Shown one piece after another: positions 18,610-26,773 of a stretch of 64,000 bases of DNA (within the stretch, counting starts at the first letter, position 1; the number at the start of each line of letters is the position of its first letter). Source of the DNA: Jeongeupia sp. HS-3 (lineage in GTDB: Bacteria > Pseudomonadota > Gammaproteobacteria > Burkholderiales > Chitinibacteraceae); assembly GCF_015140455.1 (NCBI RefSeq), contig NZ_AP024094.1, forward strand, positions 2,852,001-2,916,000, in the 5' to 3' direction. The translations under genes were made by a program, and so were the position numbers. A model generated the notes under the pieces. It searched no databases, was not told where the DNA came from, and worked only from the letters and a program-made list of their open reading frames with translations.

Positions 18610-19803
18610 ATGAACGATCTTCTCCTCGTCATCAACGCAGGCTCGTCGAGCATCAAGTTCTCGCTGTTTGAAAATAACGCCGCTGACCCGGTGCTGCTGT
18701 ACAAGGGCCAGATGGAAGGCATCTACGTGACGCCGCATTTCACCGCCCGCGACGCGAGCGACAAGAAGCTGGTCGATGAAGACCTGCCGGCCGATCTGCC
18801 CAAGAGCCACGACAGCTCGCTGCGCCACATCCTTGCCTGGCTCGACACCGTGACAGCCGGCCGCAAGATTGCCGTGATCGGCCACCGCGTGGTGCATGGC
18901 GGTACGCGCTTCTCGGCACCGGAACTGGTGACGCCGGAAGTCATCGCCGAGCTGGAAAAACTGATCCCGCTGGCGCCGCTGCACGAGCCGCACAACATCA
19001 CCCCGATCAAGATCATGGGCGAGCTGCTGCCGGGCGTGCCGCAAGTGGTGTGCTTTGACACCGCCTTCCACGCCAACCAGCCCGAGTTGAACCAGCTGTA
19101 CGCACTGCCGTACGAGTTCTCGGCCAAGGAAGGCATCCGTCGCTACGGCTTCCACGGCCTGTCGTACGAGTACATCGCCAGTGTGCTGCCGGCGATCGAT
19201 ACCCGCGCCGCCGAAGGCCGCACCGTTGTCGCCCACCTGGGCAACGGTTCGTCGATGGCCGCGCTGCTGGCGTGCAAGGGCATCGCCTCGACCATGGGCT
19301 TTACCGCACTTGAAGGTCTGCCGATGGGCACGCGTACCGGCTCGATCGACGCCGGCGTGGTGCTGCATCTGATCAACCACCTGAAGATGGACGCACAGCA
19401 GATCGAAGACCTGCTGTACAAGCAATCGGGCCTGCTGGGCTTGTCGGGCGTATCGAGCGATATGCGCGATCTGGAAAACAGCGACAGCCCGCGCGCCAAG
19501 CTCGCCATCGATTATTTCGTCAGCAAGGTCGTGCGCGAAGCCGCTTCGCTTGCCGCTGCGCTCGAAGGTTTCGATGCGCTGGTGTTCACCGCCGGCATTG
19601 GTGAAAACGGTGCCGATGTGCGCCTCAATGTCTGCCGCCAGCTGCGCTGGCTGGGTGTCGAGCTCGACGAAGCGGCCAACAAGATCCGTTCGGGCGAGCC
19701 GCGCCGCATCTCGCTGCCGGACAGCAAGATCGCCGTGTACGTGGTTCCGACCAACGAGGAACTGGTGATTGCCCGCGCTTCGCGCAGCTGCATCGCCGGG
19801 TAA
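18610..19803 (+). CDS. ackA: Acetate/butyrate kinase family protein (AckA)
   Basis: Phosphotransferase of the ASKHA superfamily that makes ATP from acyl phosphate. 397 residues, normal length. Visible: N-terminal phosphate motif LLLVINAGSSSIKFSLF, GHRVVHGG, GFHGLSYEYIA, HLGNGSSMAA, GFTALEGLPMGTRTGSID and the adenosine site FTAGIGENGADVR. The start codon directly follows the Ptb stop (TAAATG), so the two are coupled: acyl-CoA to acyl phosphate to acid plus ATP. Acetate is the most likely substrate by sequence. Confidence 0.94.
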   Translation: MNDLLLVINAGSSSIKFSLFENNAADPVLLYKGQMEGIYVTPHFTARDASDKKLVDEDLPADLPKSHDSSLRHILAWLDTVTAGRKIAVIGHRVVHGGTRFSAPELVTPEVIAELEKLIPLAPLHEPHNITPIKIMGELLPGVPQVVCFDTAFHANQPELNQLYALPYEFSAKEGIRRYGFHGLSYEYIASVLPAIDTRAAEGRTVVAHLGNGSSMAALLACKGIASTMGFTALEGLPMGTRTGSIDAGVVLHLINHLKMDAQQIEDLLYKQSGLLGLSGVSSDMRDLENSDSPRAKLAIDYFVSKVVREAASLAAALEGFDALVFTAGIGENGADVRLNVCRQLRWLGVELDEAANKIRSGEPRRISLPDSKIAVYVVPTNEELVIARASRSCIAG

Positions 19804-19822
19804 AATCCGCACTCGCAGTAGC

Positions 19823-19852
19823 AAGCCGGCGATCTGATCGCCGGCTTTTTTT
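19823..19852 (+). terminator. Rho-independent terminator after ptb-ackA
   Basis: Perfect 11-bp stem AAGCCGGCGAT (19823-19833) with its complement at 19837-19847, loop CTG, followed by a run of Ts. Located 20 bases after the ackA stop. Confidence 0.93.
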
Positions 19853-20023
19853 GCATCTGCGGTTTCATCGTGATTACATCATGGCCGGCCACACTGACAG
19901 CAGGCTGGTCGTCACCCTGAGGACGGCCGCGAAATCACCCCCTAAACTGGGAACAAGGACCGCTCGCAGCGGTCAGGTGAGGCTGACGCCACGCGGCACC
20001 CATACATAACAAGGAGAGAGACC

Positions 20024-20767
20024 ATGGAGAACGAAATCGTCATCGACAGTGCGCCCGAGGCACGCCGGCTGCAAGCCGCCGCTGGCTGGCGCTGGATCGT
20101 CGAGGCCACGCAAATGTTTCGTGCCAACTGGCTGCAATGGTTGCTGATTACGCTGGTGTTCATCGTCATTGTCATGGGTCTGTCGCTCACCCCCATCATC
20201 AACGTGGTGTCGACCGTGCTGACGCCGGTGCTGCTCGGCGGGGTGATGTGGGCGGCGCAGGGCGCGCGGCAGGGGCGTACACCCGAGGTCGGCGACGTGT
20301 TCGCCGGTTTCCGCCAGCGGCCGCGCGAACTGCTCCGCGTTGGTTTGTACTATCTGATCGGGGTGATGATCGTTGCGCTGCTGCTGGTGGCGCTGATGTA
20401 CGTGTTCAACCTGACCGAAACCTTCGAAGCGTGGCGCACCGCCGCGACGATGACCGACCGCCCCGACATCGGTGGCGCCGGCTGGCTGGTGGTGCTGCTC
20501 GGCCTGATCGGCATGCTGGTCGTCTACAGCTGCTACTTCTTCGCTCCGGCGCTGGTGATGCTGCACGGCATCTCGGCCAGCGAGGCGATGAAGCTGTCGC
20601 TGGTCGGCTTCTGGCGCAACTGGCTGCCGGTGCTGCTGGCATCGGCGATTCTCAGCGGCCTGGCCATCATCGCGATGATTCCGATGATGCTCGGGCTGAT
20701 TGTGCTGATCCCGGTGGTGTTGCTGACCAATTACACCGCCTACGCCGACGTGTTCGATCCGCGATGA
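20024..20767 (+). CDS. BPSS1780-family multi-pass membrane protein
   Basis: 247 residues with about five or six membrane helices (WLLITLVFIVIVMGLSLTP, VGLYYLIGVMIVALLLVALMYVF, GWLVVLLGLIGMLVVYSCYFFAPALVML, WLPVLLASAILSGLAIIAMIPMMLGLIVLIPVVLLT). The start MENEIVIDSAPEARRLQAAAGWRWI and overall layout match a family found mainly in betaproteobacteria, named after B. pseudomallei BPSS1780. Function unknown. A strong AAGGAGAG site lies before the ATG. dgkA overlaps or follows at once. Confidence 0.85.
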   Translation: MENEIVIDSAPEARRLQAAAGWRWIVEATQMFRANWLQWLLITLVFIVIVMGLSLTPIINVVSTVLTPVLLGGVMWAAQGARQGRTPEVGDVFAGFRQRPRELLRVGLYYLIGVMIVALLLVALMYVFNLTETFEAWRTAATMTDRPDIGGAGWLVVLLGLIGMLVVYSCYFFAPALVMLHGISASEAMKLSLVGFWRNWLPVLLASAILSGLAIIAMIPMMLGLIVLIPVVLLTNYTAYADVFDPR

Positions 20768-20787
20768 AACCCGAGCAGGAGCAGTGG

Positions 20788-21162
20788 ATGAAGGAAAGTC
20801 CGTACAAGGGAAAACGTGGTTTTTCCCGTGTGGTGAATGCGCTGGGCTACTCGCTCGACGGCCTTGGCGCCGGCTGGCGCAACGAGGCGGCGTTCCGGCA
20901 GGTGTCGTTGCTGGCGGTGGCCGGGATCGTCACCGCCTTCGTGTTGCCGTTGCCGGCATGGGCCCGCGCCGTCGTCATCGGCAGCCATGTGCTGACGGTG
21001 ATCGTCGAACTGCTCAACTCGGCGATCGAGGCGGCGGTCGATCACACCTCGCTGGAGAAACACCATCTGGCCAAACGCGCCAAGGATCTTGGCAGTGCGG
21101 CGCAACTGGTGTGTCTCGGCAATCTGGCGCTGATGTGGGGCTTGGCGCTGTTCGGCCGCTGA
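20788..21162 (+). CDS. dgkA: Diacylglycerol kinase DgkA
   Basis: Small membrane enzyme that returns diacylglycerol from osmoregulated glucan or lipid turnover to phosphatidic acid. 124 residues with three membrane helices and family motifs: a soluble N-terminus followed by EAAFRQ, and the catalytic ELLNSAIEAAVDHTSLEKHHLAKRAKDLGSAA. I chose ATG 20788 because AGGAG lies 6 bases upstream; an ATG at 20764 overlaps the upstream stop (ATGA) and would add 8 residues. Coupled to the BPSS1780 gene. Confidence 0.95.
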   Translation: MKESPYKGKRGFSRVVNALGYSLDGLGAGWRNEAAFRQVSLLAVAGIVTAFVLPLPAWARAVVIGSHVLTVIVELLNSAIEAAVDHTSLEKHHLAKRAKDLGSAAQLVCLGNLALMWGLALFGR

Positions 21163-21211
21163 TTTTTTCTGACAGTATTCGATACACTGCGCGCTTTGCC
21201 CGGAGCGCGCC

Positions 21212-21553
21212 GTGTATTCGAGCACCTTCATTTTCGAGAAAAAGCAGTACGACGCCGAGTTCGAGCGCCTCGATCCGCTGATTGCGGCGGCGGCGCGCTC
21301 GCACGCGGACTTTGCCGGCGAGGAATACTGGGAGAACCCGCACAACGGCCGCATCTGCGTCGTTTACTACTGGCATTCGCTTGACGGTCTGCACGCGCTG
21401 ATGCGTGACCCGCAGCATATCGAGGCCAAGCGCCAGTATCAGCGTTGGTATCAGGGCTTCCAGGTGGTGGTTGCCGAGGTGGTACGCGCCTACGGCGACG
21501 GCCATTTCGCCGACCATCCCGCCGCAGCGTTCCAGACGCCGCAACCGGCCTGA
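21212..21553 (+). CDS. Small antibiotic-biosynthesis-monooxygenase-like (ABM) family protein
   Basis: 113 residues. A ferredoxin-like dimeric alpha/beta-barrel is suggested by alternating strands and helices (MYSSTFIFEKKQYDAEFERL...NGRICVVYYWHSLDGLHALMRDPQHIEAKRQYQRWYQGFQVVVAEVVRAYG). Members of this fold often bind haem or small phenolics, but no specific activity can be assigned. Starts at GTG 21212 with GGAG 6 bases upstream. Stop codon is one base from the convergent DUF2721 gene. Confidence 0.65.
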   Translation: MYSSTFIFEKKQYDAEFERLDPLIAAAARSHADFAGEEYWENPHNGRICVVYYWHSLDGLHALMRDPQHIEAKRQYQRWYQGFQVVVAEVVRAYGDGHFADHPAAAFQTPQPA

Positions 21554-21554
21554 A

Positions 21555-21968
21555 TCAGCGGTCGAGCTTGCGCAGATCCTGTTCGATATCCTGCAACAGG
21601 ATGTTGAGCGCGGTGTCCGAGATCAGTACTTCGGCGAGGCACAGCAGCAAGGACAGCACCATCAGCGCCAGGCTGACGATGAACATGAACTGCGCCGGGC
21701 CGGTAATGCCGAAGAACACCAGCACCATCGAGACGATGCACGACAGCAGGCTGACCACGCCGCAGGCCTGCATGCCGCGGATCAGCGCGACGCGGCGGCG
21801 GAAATTGCCGATCTGCCGCAGATTGTTGACGTGCGGGCTGCGCCGGTGCGTGTCGTACAGCTGGCGGATGATCGTCGACAACGCGAGAAAGCGATTGGTA
21901 TAGGCGAGCATCAACAGCGAAATGGCCGGAAACAGCAGCGACGGCGTGGCCAGACTCAGTTCATTCAT
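21555..21968 (-). CDS. DUF2721 family membrane protein
   Basis: 137 residues with three membrane helices (LLFPAISLLMLAYTNRFLAL, ACGVVSLLSCIVSMVLVFFGI, FMFIVSLALMVLSLLLCLAEVLI) and an acidic tail (ISDTALNILLQDIEQDLRKL). This matches the DUF2721 type found in proteobacteria. Function unknown. It lies 3 bases downstream of the AlgR-like regulator gene on the same strand and is probably the last gene of that unit. Confidence 0.75.
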   Translation of the reverse strand: MNELSLATPSLLFPAISLLMLAYTNRFLALSTIIRQLYDTHRRSPHVNNLRQIGNFRRRVALIRGMQACGVVSLLSCIVSMVLVFFGITGPAQFMFIVSLALMVLSLLLCLAEVLISDTALNILLQDIEQDLRKLDR

Positions 21969-21971
21969 TAC

Positions 21972-22721
21972 TTATTTCTTGAAATCCTTGATCACGTGCT
22001 GCTGGCGTCGACTGACCGCGAGCCGCTCGGGCAGATCCTTGAGCACGGCGACCCAGTGCGTTTCACCGCCATTCGACGCCGCGCGCTCGAAACCGGCCAG
22101 TGCATCGGTGGCGATCAGGCAGTTACGATGGATACGCACGAACTGGCTACCGAACTCTTCTTCGAGCCGGGTCAGCGAGTCTTCCAGCAGGTACTCGCGC
22201 TCGCGGGTCTTGAGCGTGATGTATTTCTGCTCGGCCTTGAGGTAGCGCGCGTCGGACACCGGGATCAAATGCAGTCGGCCGCGTTCGGTGACGCTGAAGT
22301 GGCTGCGCGCGTGCGACGACGGCGCCGCTTCGCTGCGTGCCTGGCGCGCCTGGGCGACGCGCTTGAGTGCTTCGATCAGCCGCTCGCGCCGGATCGGCTT
22401 GAGCAGGTAATCGATGGCGCGAACCTCGAACGCGGCGACGCCGTATTCCTCGAAGGCGGTGGCGAAAATCACCGCCGGCGGGTGTTCCTGCGATTGCAGT
22501 TCACGCGCCAGCTCGATGCCGCTCATTTGCGGCATCTGGATATCGATGATCGCGGCGTCGGCGTCGGCGTCGCTCAGCTGGCTGAGCGCGGACATGCCAT
22601 TGGTGGCGGTACCGACAATCTCGTGCGGGCATTCGTCCGCACAGTCGACCAGGACGTCCTGCAGCCGGCGTAGGGCCGGTAGTTCGTCATCGACGAGAAA
22701 AAGGCGCAGCGGCGTCGTCAT
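21972..22721 (-). CDS. LytTR-type response regulator (AlgR-like)
   Basis: 249 residues. Receiver domain (residues 1-125) with the acidic pair Asp11/Asp12, phospho-acceptor Asp60 (IIDIQMP) and a lysine near LLKPI. The C-terminal LytTR DNA-binding domain (about 140-245) contains RGRLHLIPVSDARYLKAEQKYITLKTREREYLLEDSLTRLEEEFG and VRIHRNCLIATDAL. It is the partner of the overlapping kinase gene (35 bases overlap). Resembles AlgR of Pseudomonas, which controls exopolysaccharide and pili; the targets here are unknown. Confidence 0.9.
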   Translation of the reverse strand: MTTPLRLFLVDDELPALRRLQDVLVDCADECPHEIVGTATNGMSALSQLSDADADAAIIDIQMPQMSGIELARELQSQEHPPAVIFATAFEEYGVAAFEVRAIDYLLKPIRRERLIEALKRVAQARQARSEAAPSSHARSHFSVTERGRLHLIPVSDARYLKAEQKYITLKTREREYLLEDSLTRLEEEFGSQFVRIHRNCLIATDALAGFERAASNGGETHWVAVLKDLPERLAVSRRQQHVIKDFKK

Positions 22722-23748
22722 GCAAAATCTCCCGGTAGGGCAGCAAGATGTGTACTTGATAATAGTCGCTGCCGGCTTCTGTCGTGAGGCTTGCTTCGGT
22801 ATCGAAGTGCAGCAGCAATCTTTCGCGGATGTTTTCCAGTGCCATGCCGTTGCCTTCACGCACCCTGATCATATTGCCAGGCAAGGCGTTGCGCACGATC
22901 AGGTGCACCCGATCACGTGCCTGCGTGATACGGATCTGGATCGGTGGCGGTTCCAGCAAGGGCTCGACGCCATAATAGATGGCGTTTTCCAGCAGTGGTT
23001 GCAAAACCAGCGGCGGTACCGCGGCGTTTTCGGGCATGTCGTCGATCTGCCAGTCGACCTTGAGTCGGTCGCCGAGGCGAATCATTTCGATATTCAGGTA
23101 GCGCTCGGCGATCTCAACCTCGCTCACCAGCCGCGCCAGCCGGCGGTTGTCCTTCATCACCACGCGGAACAGATCGGCGATGTCCTGCAGCGCTTCTTCG
23201 GCCTTGGCCGGTTCGTAGCGGATCAGCGACAGCACGGCATTCAGACTATTGAAGAAGAAGTGCGGGCGAATCCGCGCCTGCAGTGCCGACAGCCTTGCTT
23301 CGGCCAGTCGCGGCACCAGCGCGCGGTGGCGCATTTGCAACAGCCATAGAAAACCCAGCGTCGACAGCAGGATCATCAGTTCGGGGGCGAACTGGGCATT
23401 GGGTTGCGCCTGGATCGGCATCAGCAGCGTCCGGCCGATCCAGCCACAGCCAACGGTGACGGTGCAGACAATGAAAACGCCCAATCGGTAAGGCAATCGC
23501 GCCAGTGTCGGCGCCAGCCCGGCCAGAATGGCCAGTGACGGCAGCAGCACCAGCTCGACCCAGATCGCCGCGCCAGTGACGCGCGTGCTCCAGTGCACCC
23601 AGTGTGGCAGCTCGGCCAGGGTGTGCAGCAGCAGCAGCAGGTGCGAATAGACGAGGGCATGCAACATCACGCTCGGCGAGCGGAAATCGGGCAACTCGTC
23701 GATGACGGTTTGGGCGCTCACAAGGACTTGGGACGGGCTGGAAAGCAT
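22687..23748 (-). CDS. LytS/AlgZ-like sensor histidine kinase
   Basis: 353 residues with four to five membrane helices (about 30-140), then a His_kinase domain: phospho-acceptor His163 in LQARIRPHFFFNSLNAVLSLI, and a GHKL ATPase (PPLVLQPLLENAIYYGVEP, GNGMALENIRERLLLHF). This is the small integral-membrane kinase type that pairs with LytTR regulators. The start at 23748 (TTG-ATG context) has no clear ribosome site. It overlaps the regulator gene by 35 bases. Confidence 0.88.
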   Translation of the reverse strand: MLSSPSQVLVSAQTVIDELPDFRSPSVMLHALVYSHLLLLLHTLAELPHWVHWSTRVTGAAIWVELVLLPSLAILAGLAPTLARLPYRLGVFIVCTVTVGCGWIGRTLLMPIQAQPNAQFAPELMILLSTLGFLWLLQMRHRALVPRLAEARLSALQARIRPHFFFNSLNAVLSLIRYEPAKAEEALQDIADLFRVVMKDNRRLARLVSEVEIAERYLNIEMIRLGDRLKVDWQIDDMPENAAVPPLVLQPLLENAIYYGVEPLLEPPPIQIRITQARDRVHLIVRNALPGNMIRVREGNGMALENIRERLLLHFDTEASLTTEAGSDYYQVHILLPYREILHDDAAAPFSRR

Positions 23749-23857
23749 CAACTATAACGAAACCCGCCGTTCGTCGGTTTTTTGGCTGCTTTGCGGTCGG
23801 CTTGTACCGCCCGTCGGTTGAATTCGACGTCATGCACCGCTCATTGGAAACCTCGTC

Positions 23858-25354
23858 ATGTCGATCGCCCTGATCCATAGCCGCGCCCTGCTGGGGCTTG
23901 CGGCACAAGCCGTGACCGTCGAGGTTCACCTCGCCAATGGCCTGCCGGCGTGCACGCTGGTGGGCTTGCCCGATGCCGAAGTGCGCGAGGCACGCGAACG
24001 TGTGCGCGCGGCGTTGTCGGTGGCGGGCTTCGAGTTTCCGCAGCGGCGCATCACGGTGAATCTGGCGCCGGCCGATCTGCCCAAATCGTCGGGCCAGTTC
24101 GATCTGCCGATCGCCATCGGCCTCTTGGCCGCGAGCGAGCAGATTCCGGCGGCCCGGCTTGATGATTATGAATTTGCCGGCGAACTGGGTTTGGCCGGCG
24201 ATTTGCGCCCGGTACGCGGTGCGCTGGCCTTGGCGCGTGCGGCTGCCGAGGCCGGGCGCACGCTGATCGTGCCTTCCGGCTGTGCGGCGGAAGCGGCGCT
24301 TTACCCCGGCGCCCGCGTGCTGGCGGCGGATCATTTGCTGCAGGTTTGCCGTTATTTCGCCACCGGCGAGCCCTTGGCCGAGGCGCAGGCCTTGCCGGTG
24401 GGTGAGGCGTGGATGGGGCCGGATCTGGCCGATGTGCGCGGCCAGGCGCAGGCGCGGCGCGCGCTTGAGGTCGCCGCGGCCGGGCGGCATTCGCTGTTGT
24501 TGATCGGCCCGCCGGGCACCGGAAAATCGATGCTGGCGCAGCGCTTGCCCGGCTTGTTGCCGGCGCTGTCGGCCGACGAGGCGATCGATGTCGCCAGCGT
24601 GCAGTCGCTGTCGCGCGCGGGTTTTGACGTGCGCCGTTTTGGCGTCAGACCGTTTCGGCATCCGCATCACACCGCATCGGCGGTGGCGCTGGTTGGCGGT
24701 GGCAGCGTACCGCAACCGGGCGAAATCTCGCTGGCGCATCACGGTGTGCTGTTCATGGATGAACTGCCCGAATTCGATCGACGGGTGCTCGAAGTGCTGC
24801 GCGAGCCGCTGGAAACCGGCGAGGTGCATATCGCTCGCGCCGCGCATTCGGCGTGTTTTCCGGCGCGGTTTCAACTGGTCGCGGCGATGAACCCGTGCCC
24901 CTGCGGCTATCTGGGACACCCGAAGAAAGGGTGTCGCTGTTCGGCCGAGCAGGTGGCGCGTTATCGCGGCCGGCTGTCCGGGCCCTTGCTGGACCGCATC
25001 GATCTGATCGTCGAGGTGCCGGCCTTGCCGGAAACCGCGCTACTGGCGGCCCCCGACGGCGAAGCGAGTGCCGTGGTGCGGCTGCGCAGCGAGGATGCCA
25101 GCCAGCGTGCCGTAATGAGACAGGGCAAGCCGAACTCGGCGTTGGCGGGCAAGGAGATCGAGCTGCATTGCCGCGTCGACGAGGCAGGGCGGGTAATGTT
25201 GCAAACGGCGCTGGAACGCTTGGGATTGTCGGCGCGGGCCTATCACCGGGTGTTGCGGGTGGCGCGCACGATTGCCGATCTGGCCGGCGCAGAGACGATC
25301 GCCGCGGCGCATGTGGCCGAGGCGGTGCAGTATCGGCGGGGGCTGAGCGGCTAG
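23858..25354 (+). CDS. comM: YifB/ComM family Mg-chelatase-like AAA+ ATPase
   Basis: 498 residues. N-terminal YifB domain (VTVEVHLANGLPACTLVGLPDAEVREARERVRAAL), Walker A GPPGTGKSMLAQRLPG, Walker B GVLFMDELPEFDRRVLEVLREPLE, sensor AMNPCPCGYLGH with the cysteine-rich loop CRCSAEQVARYRGRLSGPLLDRIDL, and a C-terminal helix domain. In Haemophilus and Vibrio ComM is a helicase that helps branch migration during natural transformation. No other competence genes are adjacent. Confidence 0.93.
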   Translation: MSIALIHSRALLGLAAQAVTVEVHLANGLPACTLVGLPDAEVREARERVRAALSVAGFEFPQRRITVNLAPADLPKSSGQFDLPIAIGLLAASEQIPAARLDDYEFAGELGLAGDLRPVRGALALARAAAEAGRTLIVPSGCAAEAALYPGARVLAADHLLQVCRYFATGEPLAEAQALPVGEAWMGPDLADVRGQAQARRALEVAAAGRHSLLLIGPPGTGKSMLAQRLPGLLPALSADEAIDVASVQSLSRAGFDVRRFGVRPFRHPHHTASAVALVGGGSVPQPGEISLAHHGVLFMDELPEFDRRVLEVLREPLETGEVHIARAAHSACFPARFQLVAAMNPCPCGYLGHPKKGCRCSAEQVARYRGRLSGPLLDRIDLIVEVPALPETALLAAPDGEASAVVRLRSEDASQRAVMRQGKPNSALAGKEIELHCRVDEAGRVMLQTALERLGLSARAYHRVLRVARTIADLAGAETIAAAHVAEAVQYRRGLSG

Positions 25355-25725
25355 CCGCCGCGGGTCTGGCTCAGTGGCAGCGATTGGCTGATGACGTCGA
25401 GCCGTTGCCGCCACGGTTCGGCCAGATGCGGTGGCAGATGACGATCGATCGATTCGGTGAACAGGGCGTTGACGGTGCGCCATTCGCATTCGCTGACCTT
25501 GCCGTCGTCGACCTCCGCGAAGTGCGGCAGTGCCGGTGGCAGGCGGTAACTTTCGCCATCGAGCACCGCATGCCAGAAGGCGAGCAGCCGGCGGCGCAGT
25601 ACGTCGAATTCGGGCATGCGCTCGTTCACCGTGGCAAACCACGGGTGCTGGCGCAGTGCGGCGACAAAGTCGTCGATGACGGCCTGTAGCCGGCTGTAAC
25701 CGATGGCGCTGGCAAGGCCTTGCAT
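25351..25725 (-). CDS. Truncated-hemoglobin-like protein (possible group III)
   Basis: About 124 residues. The pattern FVAALRQHPWF...FDVLRRRLLAFWHAVLDGESYRLPPALPHFAEV and the following ECEWRTVNALFTESIDRHLPPHLAEPWRQRLDVISQSL matches group III truncated globins, with His68 in the PHF segment as a candidate proximal ligand. The similarity is by recall only. I start at ATG 25725, 6 bases after AAGGGG; a TTG at 25761 lacks support. Its stop overlaps the convergent comM stop by 4 bases. An oxygen or nitric oxide role is possible. Confidence 0.55.
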   Translation of the reverse strand: MQGLASAIGYSRLQAVIDDFVAALRQHPWFATVNERMPEFDVLRRRLLAFWHAVLDGESYRLPPALPHFAEVDDGKVSECEWRTVNALFTESIDRHLPPHLAEPWRQRLDVISQSLPLSQTRGG

Positions 25726-25829
25726 CGCGAACCCCTTGTTGTGTTTGTTGACGGTAGACAAACCTTACACCGTCTAGGTTGCGGTATTACTACCCGGGGT
25801 GCTGTGATCCGGCTCACGCGCCGGCCGCG

Positions 25830-26771
25830 TCAGCCGCCGCCAAAGCGCTGGCGATAGTCCTGCGGATTGACGCCGCGATGCCGCAGCAACACCCGCCGCA
25901 GCGTTTGCGCATCGGACAGCCCGGCATCGAGGGCGACGCGCTTGAGCGGCAGCGTGGTGTCGGTCAGCAGGTGGCAGGCGCGATCGAGCCGCAGCAATTC
26001 GACCGCCGCCGCCGGTGTTTGCCCGGTGGCGGCGACGAAATGGCGGGCGAAGCTGCGCGGGCTCATCTTCATCCTTGCCGCGAGTGCGTCGATGCGCAGA
26101 TCGGCGTCGGGGTGGTCGGCGATCCAGGCGATCAGTTCGGCAAAGCCCGTATCGCGGCTTTGCGCCGCCAGCGCGGCGCTGAACTGCGACTGGCCGCCCG
26201 GGCGCTTGAGGAAAACGACCATCTGCCTGGCGATGCGCATTGCCACCGAGTGGCCGAGATCGGCTTCGACCAGCGCCAGCGCCAGATCGATGCCGGCCGA
26301 AATACCCGCCGAGGTCCAGACCGGGCCGTCGTTGATGTAGATCGCGTCGGCATCGACGGCGATGCTCGGATCGATCACCTGCAACTGCGCCGCGTACTGC
26401 CAGTGCGTCGTGGCACGCCGGCCGGCGAGCACGCCGGCGGCGGCAAGGATCAGCGCGCCGGTGCAGACGCTGGCGACGCGGCGTACCTGCGGCACCCAGT
26501 CCTGCAGCGCCTTTGATACCGCCGGTGCGCTCGGTTGGCCGCCGGGAACGATCAGCGTGTCGATGTCGGTGAGCGAATCGAGTTTCACCGTCGCGAACTC
26601 GGCGCCGGCCGAACTCTTGATCGGGCCGCCGGCGATCGACGCCAGCGTGGTCCGGTACGGCGCCGGCACGGCAAAGCCGTTGCGCCCCGGCTGCGAGAAC
26701 ACCTCGAGCGGCCCGGCGACGTCGAGGACGTTGACATCGGGATAGAGCACGAAGACGACGTGACGGGCCAT
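25830..26771 (-). CDS. GlxA-family transcriptional regulator (DJ-1/PfpI plus AraC domains)
   Basis: 313 residues. The N-terminal half is a DJ-1/PfpI-like amidotransferase-type fold (RHVVFVLYPDVNVLDVAGPLEVF; elbow Cys103 in ASVCTGALILAAAG), the C-terminal half an AraC helix-turn-helix pair (LRIDALAARMKMSPRSFARHFVAATGQTPAAAVELLRLDRA). Regulators of this build respond to small nitrogen or amine ligands, unknown here. The MFS gene lies 2 bases upstream on the same strand, so the regulator probably controls or co-transcribes with it. Confidence 0.88.
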   Translation of the reverse strand: MARHVVFVLYPDVNVLDVAGPLEVFSQPGRNGFAVPAPYRTTLASIAGGPIKSSAGAEFATVKLDSLTDIDTLIVPGGQPSAPAVSKALQDWVPQVRRVASVCTGALILAAAGVLAGRRATTHWQYAAQLQVIDPSIAVDADAIYINDGPVWTSAGISAGIDLALALVEADLGHSVAMRIARQMVVFLKRPGGQSQFSAALAAQSRDTGFAELIAWIADHPDADLRIDALAARMKMSPRSFARHFVAATGQTPAAAVELLRLDRACHLLTDTTLPLKRVALDAGLSDAQTLRRVLLRHRGVNPQDYRQRFGGG

Positions 26772-26773
26772 GA

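Noticed and set aside
17260-19824. 854-codon open frame on the - strand across ptb-ackA
   Set aside because: It is antisense to two well-supported genes, is rich in His/Arg/Gln/Gly typical of reverse frames in GC-rich DNA, and has no recognisable motif.
23246-24919. 557-codon - strand frame opposite comM
   Set aside because: Antisense to comM and in a different frame from the AlgZ-like kinase; composition is that of a shadow.
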